Shown here: positions 22,701-31,066 of the stretch, in pieces | Layout of the letters: each line of letters opens with the position of its first letter | Numbering within the stretch: the stretch's first letter is position 1 | NCBI RefSeq assembly: GCF_028368935.1 | Contig: NZ_JAQNDK010000004.1 | Coordinates: forward strand, 1,674,001-1,738,000 | Reading direction: 5' to 3' | DNA from: Sorangium aterium | GTDB taxonomy: Bacteria > Myxococcota_A > Polyangia > Polyangiales > Polyangiaceae | Length of the DNA stretch: 64,000 nucleotides | Notes under the pieces: model-generated | Databases searched by the model: none | Told to the model about the DNA's origin: nothing | The model's input: only the letters and a program-made list of their open reading frames with translations | Translations under genes and position numbers: made by a program

Positions 22701-25700
22701 GGTAGATCTCGGAGCCGTCCTCGCTGGCGATGGAATGTTCAGAGCCACGGCTGAACGCAGGGAATGGCCATGTGACGCGGGCGATGAGCCCATGATTGAA
22801 GCCAGAGGAGCCAACGTTAGGGCGATCAGCGATGACCACACGTCCATCCGGCCCGACAGCAAGCCCGGTCACCCGCGAGAGCAGGGCCTTGGTTGCCGGA
22901 CCATTGATCCCGCAATGGTTTCTGTTGCAGAGCGAGCTGGGAGGCGTGGTCCCGACCTTGCCTGCGAAATGCTTGTTATCTCCGTCGAATGTCAGTCGGC
23001 GGATGGTGGGTAGCGTACCAGTATTATTGGTGTTGATGCTGACAAGAACACCGTCAAGATCTGCGGCGATCGCGCCCGGATTGTTCACTGTCGCCACCAC
23101 GCGCAGAATACCGCTAGCATCGATCGAATAGACGCGATGGCGGTAGAAATCGGACAGGTACAGCGTCCCATCTTCTGTCATTGCGAGCCCGAGGATCGTA
23201 CACAGGTTGGCCTGAGACGCGGGCGTTCCGTCCTGCGGAATAGGGTTGTTACACAATCCTGAGCCTGCCACCCCCGTACCTGCCACCTTGCTGATGACGC
23301 CGTCGGGCGCAACCTTCAGCAGGACGTCAGCCGACCCGCCCGAGTGCGCCGCATGCGTGAAATACAGGGTTCCATCATTCGCGACGATGACGTTCCTCGG
23401 ACTGCGAATACTTACGGACGTAGCGAGAGTTCCATCGGGCACCGTATTGCCACAGGTTCCATTGCCGACCACGCGCGTGATCACCCCGGAGGGATCGACC
23501 TTTCGGATTGCGCAGTTGTCGGTGTCGGCGATGTAGACGCTCCCATCGGATCCGATCGCGAGGCCTTCCGGCGAATCCAGCCTCGCGCTGGTGGCCGGCC
23601 GATTGTCGCCGTTGTATCCAGGGCCGCCGGTGCCGGCGATGGTCGTGATCTTCCCATCTGGCGCGATCCTCCGGACGCGAGCGCTGGAGTTGTCTGAGAA
23701 ATAGATGCTGCCATCGGGCCCGAGGGCGACCCCATTCGGCTCTCCGACCCAGGCTGCCTCGGCGCTGATGCCCTCGCCGTTGGCAGCAGCGCTGAATGCC
23801 ACGTCGCCGGCGATTCGCGTCATGATGGAGGGCTGCGACCTGCTGTTGCGCCGGGAGCCATCACCTTTGTAGAGGATCGCTCCATTGACATCGTACGCAT
23901 GGTGCGCGCTGAGGCTCCAGCCTCCGAGCCCAGCGGGCTCGTTCTCTCCCCCGTTGAGGGTCCACCGGCTGACGGGCTGCTCCCATGTGCGCCAATAGAC
24001 AAGCTCATTGCGTGCTCTGGAGGCCGTGATAGGTACGCCGACTTCTGCAATCATCGCGAACGCCCGCGGCATGTCGGCGGGCTGCATGTACACGGCGTCG
24101 TAGGCATACCCGAGCTCGATCCTCGCCGTCTGGGTGCCGTTCGTCCTGCGGCCGAACCGATCCAGGCCGTCCCAATCGAGCACATGGTGCTGGTTCGGCT
24201 CGCATGGACAAGTGATGCTGTCAGTGAAGGTGCGTCCCGCGATGGACACCTTCAGCTCGATTTGCTTGAGCCCGGCGGGGACGCTCGCTTGGGTGAGCGG
24301 AATGGTGATGAGGAACGGCTCCCTCCATCCCGTCGTCCGATCGCTCTGGTAATGCAGGGAGAACGGCGTTCCCACGACCGGCAGCTTCTCTCCCAGGATC
24401 TGGCTCTCGCACTCGATGATGGAGCCGGGCTCCTTGCAGGGGTCGTCGGGTGGGGGCGGCGGGGGCGGCGGGGGCGGCGGGGGCGGCGCCGGGGGTGCGT
24501 CGGGATCCGGCCCATAGGGCCAGTTGCAGTCCCAAGGGGTGAAGTGGTTGACGAGCGAGCGCCACAGGCTCGCTCCGGGCGTGTAGAGTCCGCCGAGCTG
24601 CTCGAGCTCCTGCGAGGTGATCCCGAGCTCCGTGAGGGCGGCGCCGCTGTCAGCGGCGCCGTCGCCGTCGACATCGACGGACGCGATCCCGCCGCTCACG
24701 CTGACGATCTCGATGACGCGCCCGTTATCGGACGGCACCCACGCGCCCTTTCGCGCGTCATAGTAGCCGATCGGCACCGCCGTCCCGACGGGGAAGCTCA
24801 GGAAGTTGTCGACGTAGAACGGGATCGGCTGGCTGAACTGGACGTCGGTCGCCCCGGCGGCGACAGCCTCGTCGAGCCCGAGCTCGACCGCGTAGGTGTA
24901 TGCGCTCGTCGGCGGCAGCGTCCCCGGCATCGCCTCCGGCCCGTTCGGACCCACGGTGTACTCCGTCGCCCGCACGTGCACCTCGCTCGGCAGCGGCACC
25001 GTCATCGTCGCCCCCGGCGGGCCATTCGGATCCGGAACTGTCATCGTCCCGGTGGTGTTCGGAGGGAAGAGGAGCGTCGCCTGGCGCGTCCCGCTCTCAT
25101 CCGCCTGCACGCTGCCGCGCGCCACCTGCATCTGGGCCGCTTGGGCGCCCAGCGCGACGGGCGTCACCGCGGGATCCCGCTCGATCATCACCACGTCGGG
25201 CGCGTCGGACCACTGCTGCCAGCGGGCGCTCACCTGTCGTTGCACGGGCAGGTAGCCGGGCTTCTCGTAGCTCAGCGTGAGCGATTGGCCTCCTTGCACG
25301 ACCAGATCGAATGCTCCGTCCGCACGCGTGAGGACCTGCCCGTAGCTCTCCGGATCGTCCGGGCTATGGTGCAGCACGCTCACCTTGACGCCCGGGATCG
25401 GGACACCCGCCTGCGTCGCGACCTTGCCCTTGACGACCGAGACCGAGACCGGGTCGAAGGTCGCCGTCACACCGGTCTGCGGCGCGTTCGACCCCTGGTG
25501 GATGCACCCCACGACGTCGATGAGCCGCGTCGCCACGGTCGGATCCAGCGCAGGACACGCGACGTGCGAGATGGCGCCCGTCGCCGGGTCGCACGTGTCG
25601 ATCGTGCTCGGGTCGCTGTCGTCGGTCGAGATGGGCGTATGCAGAATACCCAGCACCGGGTCACAGGTATCGGTCGTGCACGCGTCGCCGTCGTCGAGCG

Positions 25701-26439
25701 TGCCGGTGCAAGTCGGCGCGGTCGTGTAACAGACCTCGAGGCTCGGCCGCTCGGACGCGTTCGGGTCTTCGCTGCTCCGGAAGGAGGTGGTGAGGACCGG
25801 CGCCTCTTCCAGCAACACGCCGTGATTCGGCGTGGTTCCCGCGAGCCACGCCGCAGTGAGCGCGGTCAGATTGGCCGAACGCATGCCGGCGCCGGGAAGC
25901 GACTGAAATGACGCCGCGATCGCCGGGTCGAAATCGGTACCGTTCGCCAGGCTCTGCCAGGTCACTGTCGGCTCGGTCCACGGCGAGAGGATCCGGTGGA
26001 TGTTGATGGTGCTGGAGCTGGTATCGTCCCGGTAGATCTGCCGGAGGCGCAGCGTCGCGGAGGCGACCTGCGCCGCTGGGGGCAGCGGCGAGAGGTCGAA
26101 GCGGAGGACGGCGTGCCGCACGCCGAAGCCGGTCAGCGTGCCCGTACGGATCAGAACGGTCGAGTCGCTCCATGTCGGGAACGTCTCCCAGATCGTCGCG
26201 TCCTCCACCGCGCCGAGGGTCCCGCGCTGGATCGTCACGCAGGTCGGTTCCTCGGTGCCCGCCGCGAGCTTCGCGGTGCCGTGCAGCTCCTCCTCCGGTG
26301 AGCTCGAGCTGCACGCGGAGCCGGTCGCAGTTGCGCTGAACAGGACACCCCCCATCAGCAGGGAGTATTTCCGCCAAGGTATGCGTGAGAGCCTGATGGA
26401 TCCTAGCGGTCGAAGAAATGATGGCTCGTGATGTCTCAC
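19741..26439 (-). CDS. Teneurin-like RHS/YD-repeat lipoprotein
   Basis: 2232 residues, the largest gene here. Order: leader with a lipoprotein-like end (TGSAC, residues 39-43, non-canonical); DNRLRE domain (~60-235); Cys/Asp segment with two TCDP motifs (~240-290); a carboxypeptidase-regulatory-like beta domain (~330-410); polyproline run (~645-660); NHL propeller of five to six blades (~870-1215, e.g. GLAIGSDGSVYIADTDN); YD repeats; RHS core closing at DPIGFAGGDTNLYGY and LTDPSG (~2118). The last ~113 residues are unlike the core and carry nine cysteines. NHL followed by YD shell is the teneurin order. Start GTG 26439 has TAAGGAG seven bases upstream. GC is visibly lower in the NHL/YD part than in neighbours, suggesting transfer. 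Likely a surface-displayed shell holding a C-terminal effector. Confidence 0.85.
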   Translation of the reverse strand: MRHHEPSFLRPLGSIRLSRIPWRKYSLLMGGVLFSATATGSACSSSSPEEELHGTAKLAAGTEEPTCVTIQRGTLGAVEDATIWETFPTWSDSTVLIRTGTLTGFGVRHAVLRFDLSPLPPAAQVASATLRLRQIYRDDTSSSTINIHRILSPWTEPTVTWQSLANGTDFDPAIAASFQSLPGAGMRSANLTALTAAWLAGTTPNHGVLLEEAPVLTTSFRSSEDPNASERPSLEVCYTTAPTCTGTLDDGDACTTDTCDPVLGILHTPISTDDSDPSTIDTCDPATGAISHVACPALDPTVATRLIDVVGCIHQGSNAPQTGVTATFDPVSVSVVKGKVATQAGVPIPGVKVSVLHHSPDDPESYGQVLTRADGAFDLVVQGGQSLTLSYEKPGYLPVQRQVSARWQQWSDAPDVVMIERDPAVTPVALGAQAAQMQVARGSVQADESGTRQATLLFPPNTTGTMTVPDPNGPPGATMTVPLPSEVHVRATEYTVGPNGPEAMPGTLPPTSAYTYAVELGLDEAVAAGATDVQFSQPIPFYVDNFLSFPVGTAVPIGYYDARKGAWVPSDNGRVIEIVSVSGGIASVDVDGDGAADSGAALTELGITSQELEQLGGLYTPGASLWRSLVNHFTPWDCNWPYGPDPDAPPAPPPPPPPPPPPPPDDPCKEPGSIIECESQILGEKLPVVGTPFSLHYQSDRTTGWREPFLITIPLTQASVPAGLKQIELKVSIAGRTFTDSITCPCEPNQHHVLDWDGLDRFGRRTNGTQTARIELGYAYDAVYMQPADMPRAFAMIAEVGVPITASRARNELVYWRTWEQPVSRWTLNGGENEPAGLGGWSLSAHHAYDVNGAILYKGDGSRRNSRSQPSIMTRIAGDVAFSAAANGEGISAEAAWVGEPNGVALGPDGSIYFSDNSSARVRRIAPDGKITTIAGTGGPGYNGDNRPATSARLDSPEGLAIGSDGSVYIADTDNCAIRKVDPSGVITRVVGNGTCGNTVPDGTLATSVSIRSPRNVIVANDGTLYFTHAAHSGGSADVLLKVAPDGVISKVAGTGVAGSGLCNNPIPQDGTPASQANLCTILGLAMTEDGTLYLSDFYRHRVYSIDASGILRVVATVNNPGAIAADLDGVLVSINTNNTGTLPTIRRLTFDGDNKHFAGKVGTTPPSSLCNRNHCGINGPATKALLSRVTGLAVGPDGRVVIADRPNVGSSGFNHGLIARVTWPFPAFSRGSEHSIASEDGSEIYLFDSTGQHISTLDTLLGVPKYQFGYDAAGRLSTITDINEQVTIIQRDASGAPTGIMAPTGQFTTLELGAEGYLWRVTNPANETTTLEYYPSTGLLSALTDPLERRHEFEYEADGRLAKDSDPAGGYKELQRTLTTSGHSVTVTTAMGRARSHAIEVLSTGGTRRVHTGSDGRSSVVDIGQDGATTVTGRDGTVVSTERTSDPRFGMQSPIVSKETTITPLGRTMQVTRSRSTVLGPLGDPLNVASLTDVLTINGNPFTQVFNRTTRTILSTSPVGRQSSVVLTTEGRTQRTQSPGILPIDFTYHPDGRLHTRSQGSRTWTYTYEDNGWLTTAIDPLLNGVSLLHDPVGRVTQLTRTDNEVVGTTYYPGGRVHTVTPPDRPAHTFSYNPADMLEAYLAPPLGSVSGEASWSYDLDQLLTSSARAGEPAVTYVREPSTGRVSQMVLPLGMGTVAFGYSPTTGKLVNLSGPSGVSLAYGYDGALLTSGTWTGDGFGAGSGTVQWIYNNDFRVASESINGGAAVTFGYDNDGLLNQAGGLSLFRHPQNGLYTGSSIGVVSDTVTPDAYGAVATYVAQVSGSTIYQVTYTPDALGRIENMTETIQGQTHAYEYVYDLVGRLTDVYRDSVLTAHYDYDVNGNRSARTSSGGTEVGTYDDQDRLLTYATKTYGMSPAGDRTSVTDAVTGGTTAFTYDAGGKLRHVELPDGTDIDYLVDGEGHRIWKQRNGVNVQGFLYRSDLQPAAELDGAGGVVARFVYGRGRNVPDLMIKGGATYRILTDHRGSPRLVVDTANGVVAQRMDFDEFGRLLIDTNPGFTPFGFAGGLYDRDTGLVRFGARDYDPETGRWTTKDPIGFAGGDTNLYGYVIGDPVNLTDPSGTGPADYVDCLASGHSVLFCILEEIKNARDNGPLADEDENAGAPGSPYRDPPERFPPSRFLKCTNLLVVRAVNCCKIECDFHDDEPKTCPKDPSRKSEEEECFDACLDASGAAF

Positions 26440-26804
26440 TCAAGAGCTCCTTAACTGAAGGGGAGGGCTGCAGCGCGTCACACTGGACGATGGACGCATT
26501 GAACCGCATAGCGCCAACGACCAAGCGCTGTCGCGCTGCGCCCTGTTACTGGATTTTTTTGCGATGGGCGGCATTGAGCCGACCAGGGCAGGTGGCGCAC
26601 CTTAGGGGGCCGTCAGGGAGCTCCACATTCAAAAAAAAACTGGGGTCCACGCTTTGTCATGCGAAGCGAGTCCGAATGTCTTGGCGCCGCATCCACAGGC
26701 ACCATCGAATTTGCCTGATCGCGAGTTCCGTAAAGGGTGCTGAATGTACGTCGCGACCGGCAGCCAAGCCCGGTGGAGTCGCGCCTGAAGGCGATCCGGG
26801 GTCT
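26440..26804. other. Intergenic region upstream of the RHS gene
   Basis: Lower GC than average, with a run of A's (26632-26640) and T's (26553-26561). No gene is supported. It should hold the RHS promoter, read leftward, but I could not fix a convincing -35/-10 pair. Confidence 0.4.
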
Positions 26805-27017
26805 GGGCTTCACGGGCGTGGCCGGCGCGCTCACGCTGGGGGCGCCGCTCGGATCAGCCTCTCGCTCCAGGGGAGCTACGGGACGGACGACGCCGTGGCG
26901 TTCGGCGCCATCGCGGGCATCGAGCTGCTGCGTCTCACCGTCTACCGGCAGTTGCTCCTGCCGCTGTGGCCGAACCCGTCGCCCGCGCAGCATAGCCGAG
27001 ACGTCGCCTCGCGCTGA
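26805..27017 (+). pseudogene. Frameshifted partial copy of the 17972 gene
   Basis: About 210 bases match the 3' end of the gene at 17972-18538 at close to 90% by hand alignment, ending at the same stop. One base is missing near 26852 (CTCGG-ATCAG against CTCGGCATCAG), which breaks the frame, and the 5' two thirds are absent. The segment therefore reads as a decayed or truncated duplicate. It lies in direct orientation relative to the intact copy and brackets the purA fragment, TPR and RHS genes. Confidence 0.8.
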
Positions 27018-27066
27018 CGAAGGCGGTGAGCGCTCCCCCGCGTTGAGATCGCCTTCCCGGGCGCCC

Positions 27067-27276
27067 GAGTCGCCCGTTTCAAGCCTTGAAGCGGGCGACT
27101 CGGTCGCCGAGCGAGCGATTTCAAGCCTTGATCCGCCTTGCTGGCCGGCCGAGTCGGCCATCTCAAGGCTTGATCCGCCCCGCTGGCCGGCCGAGTCGGC
27201 CATCTCAAGGCTTGAAAGGGCCGACTCGGCGACCGAGTCGCCCGTTGCAACGCTTGCATCAAGCGTTGCAGCGGGC
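27067..27276. repeat. Five-unit 42-bp tandem array with two palindromes per unit
   Basis: Units start at 27067, 27109, 27151, 27193 and 27235, each exactly 42 bases, mostly opening with GAGTCG. Each holds an 11-base symmetrical word TCAAGSCTTGA and, across the junction, GCCGASTCGGC, so a single strand could form a row of short hairpins. The last unit replaces the first word with GCAACGCTTG-CAT-CAAGCGTTGC, a perfect 10-bp stem: the change is compensated on both arms. 42 is a multiple of three, so frames stay open on both strands, but no frame has a start with a ribosome site. It is not CRISPR: no spacers. Function unknown. Confidence 0.8.
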
Positions 27277-27414
27277 CGCAGGGCTCACCTGTCCAGCGAC
27301 GGCCACCAACGGGGCGGTAGGCCCCCGGCGAGGGAGCTCGGCACACCCTCCCCCAGCCGCCCCCACGCTCCGCTCAGCCGCCGCTCCGCTCGGCTCGGAA
27401 CCGCCTCGTCCGCT

Positions 27415-28779
27415 TCAGCCCGTGAACCCCGCGAGCCCCGCCACGAGCCGATCGAGATCCGCCCGGCTGTGCCGCTCGGTCACGGCGACCAGCAGCTCAT
27501 CCCGCCGCCGCGCGTCGATCCGCCCGAGATCGAGCCCCGCGATGATCCCCTGCTCGGCCAGCGCCCGCGTGAGCCTCCCCGCGTCCCCGCCGCGGACCTT
27601 CACGACGAACTCGTGGAACGTCGGCGCCGACATCGGCAGCGCGTACCCGTCGATCCGCGCGATCTCCCGCTTCAGGTGCTCGGCCTTCGCGAGGCACTGC
27701 TTCGCCGCCTCCACGAAGCCGCGCTTGCCGAGCATGCACATCCGCATCGTGACCGCCGTCGCGCAGAGGCCGCTGTTCGTGCAGATGTTGCTCGTCGCCC
27801 GCTCGCGGCGGATGTGCTGCTCGCGCGTCGCGAGCGTCAGCACGTACCCGCGGGTCCCGTGCTTGTCGACCGTCTCGCCGACAAGCCGGCCGGGCACCTG
27901 CTGGAGGTACTTGCGGTCGTTCCGGCACGCGAACAGCCCGACGTTGGGGCCGCCGTACTGCGGCGGCAGCCCGAGCGGCTGGCCCTCCGCCACCGCGATG
28001 TCGGCGCCGAGCGCGCCAGGCGACTCGAGCAGCGCGAGCGCGTACGGGTCCAGGGTGACCGTGATCAGCAGCGCGCCCTTCTGGTGGCACACCTCGGCCA
28101 CCTTCCGGATGTCGCCAACGACGCCGAAGAAATTCGGATAGCCGACCACCACGCAGGCGGTCGTCTCGTCGATCGCCCGCGTCAGCGCCTCGGCGTCCGC
28201 CGTGCCGTCGCGGCCGACGTCGACCCCGACCAGCGACGCCTTGCCGGTCCCGATGCCGTGCACGTACGTCTCGACCGTGCCGACATAGTCGGGGTGCACG
28301 CCCCCGGACAGCACCGTGCGCTCGCGCCCCGTCAGCCGGCGGGCCATCAGCACGGCCTCCGCGAGCGCGCTCGCGCCGTCGTACATCGACGCGTTGGCGA
28401 TCGGCAGCCCGAGGATCTCGCTCACGATCGTCTGGAACTCGAAGATCACCTGGAGCGTGCCCTGGGAGACCTCGGGCTGATACGGCGTGTAGGCGGTGTA
28501 GAACTCGCTGCGGAGCAGCAGCTGATCGGCGGCCGGCGGGAAATGGTGCTCGTAGGCGCCGGCCCCCAGGAACGAGAGCATGCGGCCGGCGCGGTTCTTC
28601 TGGGCGAGCTCCTCGAGGTGCCGCATGAGCGAGGCCTCGTCGAGCGAAGGCTCCATCGAGAGCGGACGCGTGAGGCGCGCCTCCTTCGGGATCGCGCTGT
28701 AGAGCTCCTCGAGCGACGACAGGCCGACGGCCTGCAGCATCTCGCTGATTTCCTCGGGCGTGTGGGGCAGGTAGCGCAT
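27415..28779 (-). CDS. gcvPA: Glycine dehydrogenase (decarboxylating) subunit 1
   Basis: A 454-residue protein matching the N-terminal half of the glycine-cleavage P protein: MRYLPHTPEEISEML, LGAGAYEHHFPPAADQLLLR, FYTAYTPYQPEVSQGTLQ, YGGPNVGLFACR. In the split type the PLP lysine is on subunit 2 (gcvPB), which normally follows but is not in the window; the 42-bp repeat array lies there instead. The ATG at 28779 is 56 bases after gcvH. It is active only as a GcvPA2-GcvPB2 complex in the cytoplasm. Confidence 0.9.
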   Translation of the reverse strand: MRYLPHTPEEISEMLQAVGLSSLEELYSAIPKEARLTRPLSMEPSLDEASLMRHLEELAQKNRAGRMLSFLGAGAYEHHFPPAADQLLLRSEFYTAYTPYQPEVSQGTLQVIFEFQTIVSEILGLPIANASMYDGASALAEAVLMARRLTGRERTVLSGGVHPDYVGTVETYVHGIGTGKASLVGVDVGRDGTADAEALTRAIDETTACVVVGYPNFFGVVGDIRKVAEVCHQKGALLITVTLDPYALALLESPGALGADIAVAEGQPLGLPPQYGGPNVGLFACRNDRKYLQQVPGRLVGETVDKHGTRGYVLTLATREQHIRRERATSNICTNSGLCATAVTMRMCMLGKRGFVEAAKQCLAKAEHLKREIARIDGYALPMSAPTFHEFVVKVRGGDAGRLTRALAEQGIIAGLDLGRIDARRRDELLVAVTERHSRADLDRLVAGLAGFTG

Positions 28780-28835
28780 GGTCTTGTGCAGCGGAAAGCA
28801 GGAAGGGTGATGCGGAATGCGGAGGGGCGCGGCGC

Positions 28836-29237
28836 TCAGTGCGCCGCGGTCTTCAGGAGCTCGCTGTACGCGTCGGGATCCATGAGCGTGCCGAGCTCGC
28901 CCTCGTCCGAGGGCACGACCTCGATCATCCACGCCTTGCCGTAGCAGTCGTCGTTGACCAGCTCGGGGCGGTTCTCGAGATCCCCGTTGACGCGCTGGAC
29001 CTTGCCGCTCACCGGCGCGAACAGATCGCTCAGCGTCTTGACGCTCTCGATCGTGCCGAACGCCGTGCCCGCGGTGATCGTGTCGCCCGGCTTCACGTCG
29101 AGGTTGACCAGCGTGATGTCGCCGAGCTGCTCGACCGCGAAGGCGGTGATCCCGATCACGATGTGATCGTTCTCCTGCTTGGCCCACTCATGGTCCTTCG
29201 TGTACCGCCGGTCCGTTCGGACATTGTCGCTCGCCAT
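28836..29237 (-). CDS. gcvH: Glycine cleavage system H protein
   Basis: A 133-residue lipoyl carrier. The lipoylated lysine is in GTIESVKTLSDLFAPVSG; the start YTKDHEWA and the end of the fold are complete. It shuttles the aminomethyl group between P, T and L proteins. Lies between gcvT (78 bases upstream) and gcvPA on the same strand. Confidence 0.93.
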   Translation of the reverse strand: MASDNVRTDRRYTKDHEWAKQENDHIVIGITAFAVEQLGDITLVNLDVKPGDTITAGTAFGTIESVKTLSDLFAPVSGKVQRVNGDLENRPELVNDDCYGKAWMIEVVPSDEGELGTLMDPDAYSELLKTAAH

Positions 29238-29315
29238 GTGACTTCTTCTCCCTTTGCCAACCTGGATCTCTGGTCGCCGCGTACGGTCGCTCGGATCGGC
29301 TCGCCGCGGCGCGGG

Positions 29316-30437
29316 TCAGGCCCGCTTGTAGAACGGGGTCTTGACCACGACCGCCTCGACCGAGCGCCCGCGGCAGTCCACCTGGAAGGCGGTCCCGATC
29401 GCCGCCATCGGCGCCGGCAGGTAGCCGAGCCCGATGTTCTTGCCGACGGTCGGCCCCGGGCTGCCGCTCGTGCAGACGCCGACCTTCGCGCCGCTCACGT
29501 CGAGCAGCGGGTAGCCGTGGCGCGCGATGCCGCGGCCCGTCATCTCGAAGCCGACCAGCTTGCGCGCGGGGCCCTCGTCCTTGATGCGCTGGAGCGCGGC
29601 GCGGCCCACGAAATCGCCCTTGTCGAGCTTCACCACCCAGCCGAGGCCCGCCTCGATGGGGTTCGTCGTCTCGTCGATGTCGTTGCCGTACAGCGACAGG
29701 CGCGCCTCCAGGCGGAGCGTGTCGCGCGCGCCGAGGCCCGTCGCCTCGAGGCCGAGCGGACCGCCGAGCTCGACGAGCGCGCGCCAGAGCCGCTGCGCGT
29801 CGGACGGCGAGCAGAAGATCTCGATGCCGTCCTCGCCGGTGTAGCCGGTGCGGGCCACCGTGCAGCGCACGTTGGCGAGCGTCGCGTCGCGGAAGTGGAA
29901 CGGCGCGAGCTCGCGCAGCGCAGGCCCGTCGCCCCCCGCGAGCGCGACGATGTCGAGCGCCTTCGGCCCCTGGAGCGCCATCATCGCCGTGCGATCCGAC
30001 GCGTCCTCGAAGCTGCAGTGGCCCTGCGCCGCGCCCCGGATGTGGGCGGCGATCTTGTCGCGGTTCGACGCGTTGCAGACGATGAGCCACTGCCGCGCGT
30101 CGATCCGGTACACGATGAGGTCGTCGAGGATCGTTCCGGCCTCGTTGCACGCGCACGTGTAGAGCGCGTGTCCGTCCTCCAGCTTCTTCACGTCGTTCGT
30201 GACGAGGTAGTCGACCACCTGTCCGGAGTGCTCGCCGCTCAGGATGATCTCGCCCATGTGCGAGACGTCGAACAGCCCGGCGGCGGAGCGCACCGCCTTG
30301 TGCTCTTCGGTGACGCCTTTGTACTGGACCGGCATCTCCCAGCCGGCGAACGGGACCATGCGGCCGCCGAGCTTGATGTGCTCGTCGTAGAGCGGCGTCC
30401 TTCGGAGCGGAGCGGTGGGGAGCGGCTTGGTCGACAC
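29316..30437 (-). CDS. gcvT: Aminomethyltransferase (glycine cleavage T protein)
   Basis: A 373-residue folate-dependent enzyme releasing ammonia and methylenetetrahydrofolate from the H-protein intermediate. Marks: FAGWEMPVQY, LFDVSHMGEI, CNEAGTILDDL with the folate-site aspartate, TGYTGEDGIEIF, and NPIEAGLGWVVKL. First gene of the gcv operon; GTG start at 30437. I looked in the 85 bases upstream for a glycine riboswitch and saw none. Confidence 0.92.
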   Translation of the reverse strand: MSTKPLPTAPLRRTPLYDEHIKLGGRMVPFAGWEMPVQYKGVTEEHKAVRSAAGLFDVSHMGEIILSGEHSGQVVDYLVTNDVKKLEDGHALYTCACNEAGTILDDLIVYRIDARQWLIVCNASNRDKIAAHIRGAAQGHCSFEDASDRTAMMALQGPKALDIVALAGGDGPALRELAPFHFRDATLANVRCTVARTGYTGEDGIEIFCSPSDAQRLWRALVELGGPLGLEATGLGARDTLRLEARLSLYGNDIDETTNPIEAGLGWVVKLDKGDFVGRAALQRIKDEGPARKLVGFEMTGRGIARHGYPLLDVSGAKVGVCTSGSPGPTVGKNIGLGYLPAPMAAIGTAFQVDCRGRSVEAVVVKTPFYKRA

Positions 30438-30523
30438 GGCCGCGATCTACTTCGAAAGGTCGGAGATGTCGACTGGCGCAGCGGCCCCCGCGGCGCGGGA
30501 GGTCGAGGCCGCCGCTGTCGCGC

Positions 30524-31066
30524 TCACTCGAGGTGGGTGGGATCGATCACCTTGCCGTCCGGCGTGAGCCCGCTGCGACGCCAGCGCTCCTCGACCGACA
30601 GGCCCTGCTCCGCAGGCGGCCGGGTCTCGTCGCGGACGACGAGCTCCGAGATGTGCGCGCGCGAGACGACCTCGATCCGGATCATCCGCTGCGGCGCGCT
30701 CTTCACGGTGGCGCGCGAGAAGATCGTCTTCGCAGGGCCGGTCTCGACATTTCCGGCGAGGACGCGCGTGCGCACGTAGTTCGCCACCCGCTCGGCTGGG
30801 ATTTCCCCGACGGCGAAGACGGCATCGGCGAAGCGCGCGCGCACCTTCATGCGGCGCGGGATGGGCAGGCCGAACGCTTGCTCGGCCCCCTCGGCGAGCT
30901 CGCCCGGCAGCGCCTGGTCGACCGGCGGCTTCGGGGCCGCGGCCTCGCTCGCCTGCGGCGCCGGCGCCGGCGCGCCGGCGTCGCTGCGGCAGGCGGGCGC
31001 GGCCGAGGCGCACGCGACGAGCGCGGCGAGCGCGCCGGCGGCGCGCGACAGGCTGGCTCGCGTCAT
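30524..31066 (-). CDS. Lipoprotein coupled to pilY1
   Basis: 180 residues. Leader with hydrophobic stretch at residues 8-24 and a lipobox-like end APAC, then a Pro/Ala linker and a compact domain (~60-150) with no recognised family: RVANYVRTRVLAGNVETG and MIRIEVVSRAHISELVVRD are its main strands. The ATG overlaps the pilY1 stop (ATGA), so it belongs to the minor-pilin operon and may help mount or stabilise the pilus tip or its secretin; that is inferred from position. Confidence 0.65.
   Translation of the reverse strand: MTRASLSRAAGALAALVACASAAPACRSDAGAPAPAPQASEAAAPKPPVDQALPGELAEGAEQAFGLPIPRRMKVRARFADAVFAVGEIPAERVANYVRTRVLAGNVETGPAKTIFSRATVKSAPQRMIRIEVVSRAHISELVVRDETRPPAEQGLSVEERWRRSGLTPDGKVIDPTHLE

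Noticed and set aside
27067-27276. CRISPR array
   Set aside because: The 42-base units follow each other without unique spacers and no cas gene is near.
30438-30523. Glycine riboswitch before gcvT
   Set aside because: The space is only about 85 bases and none of the conserved aptamer segments can be seen.
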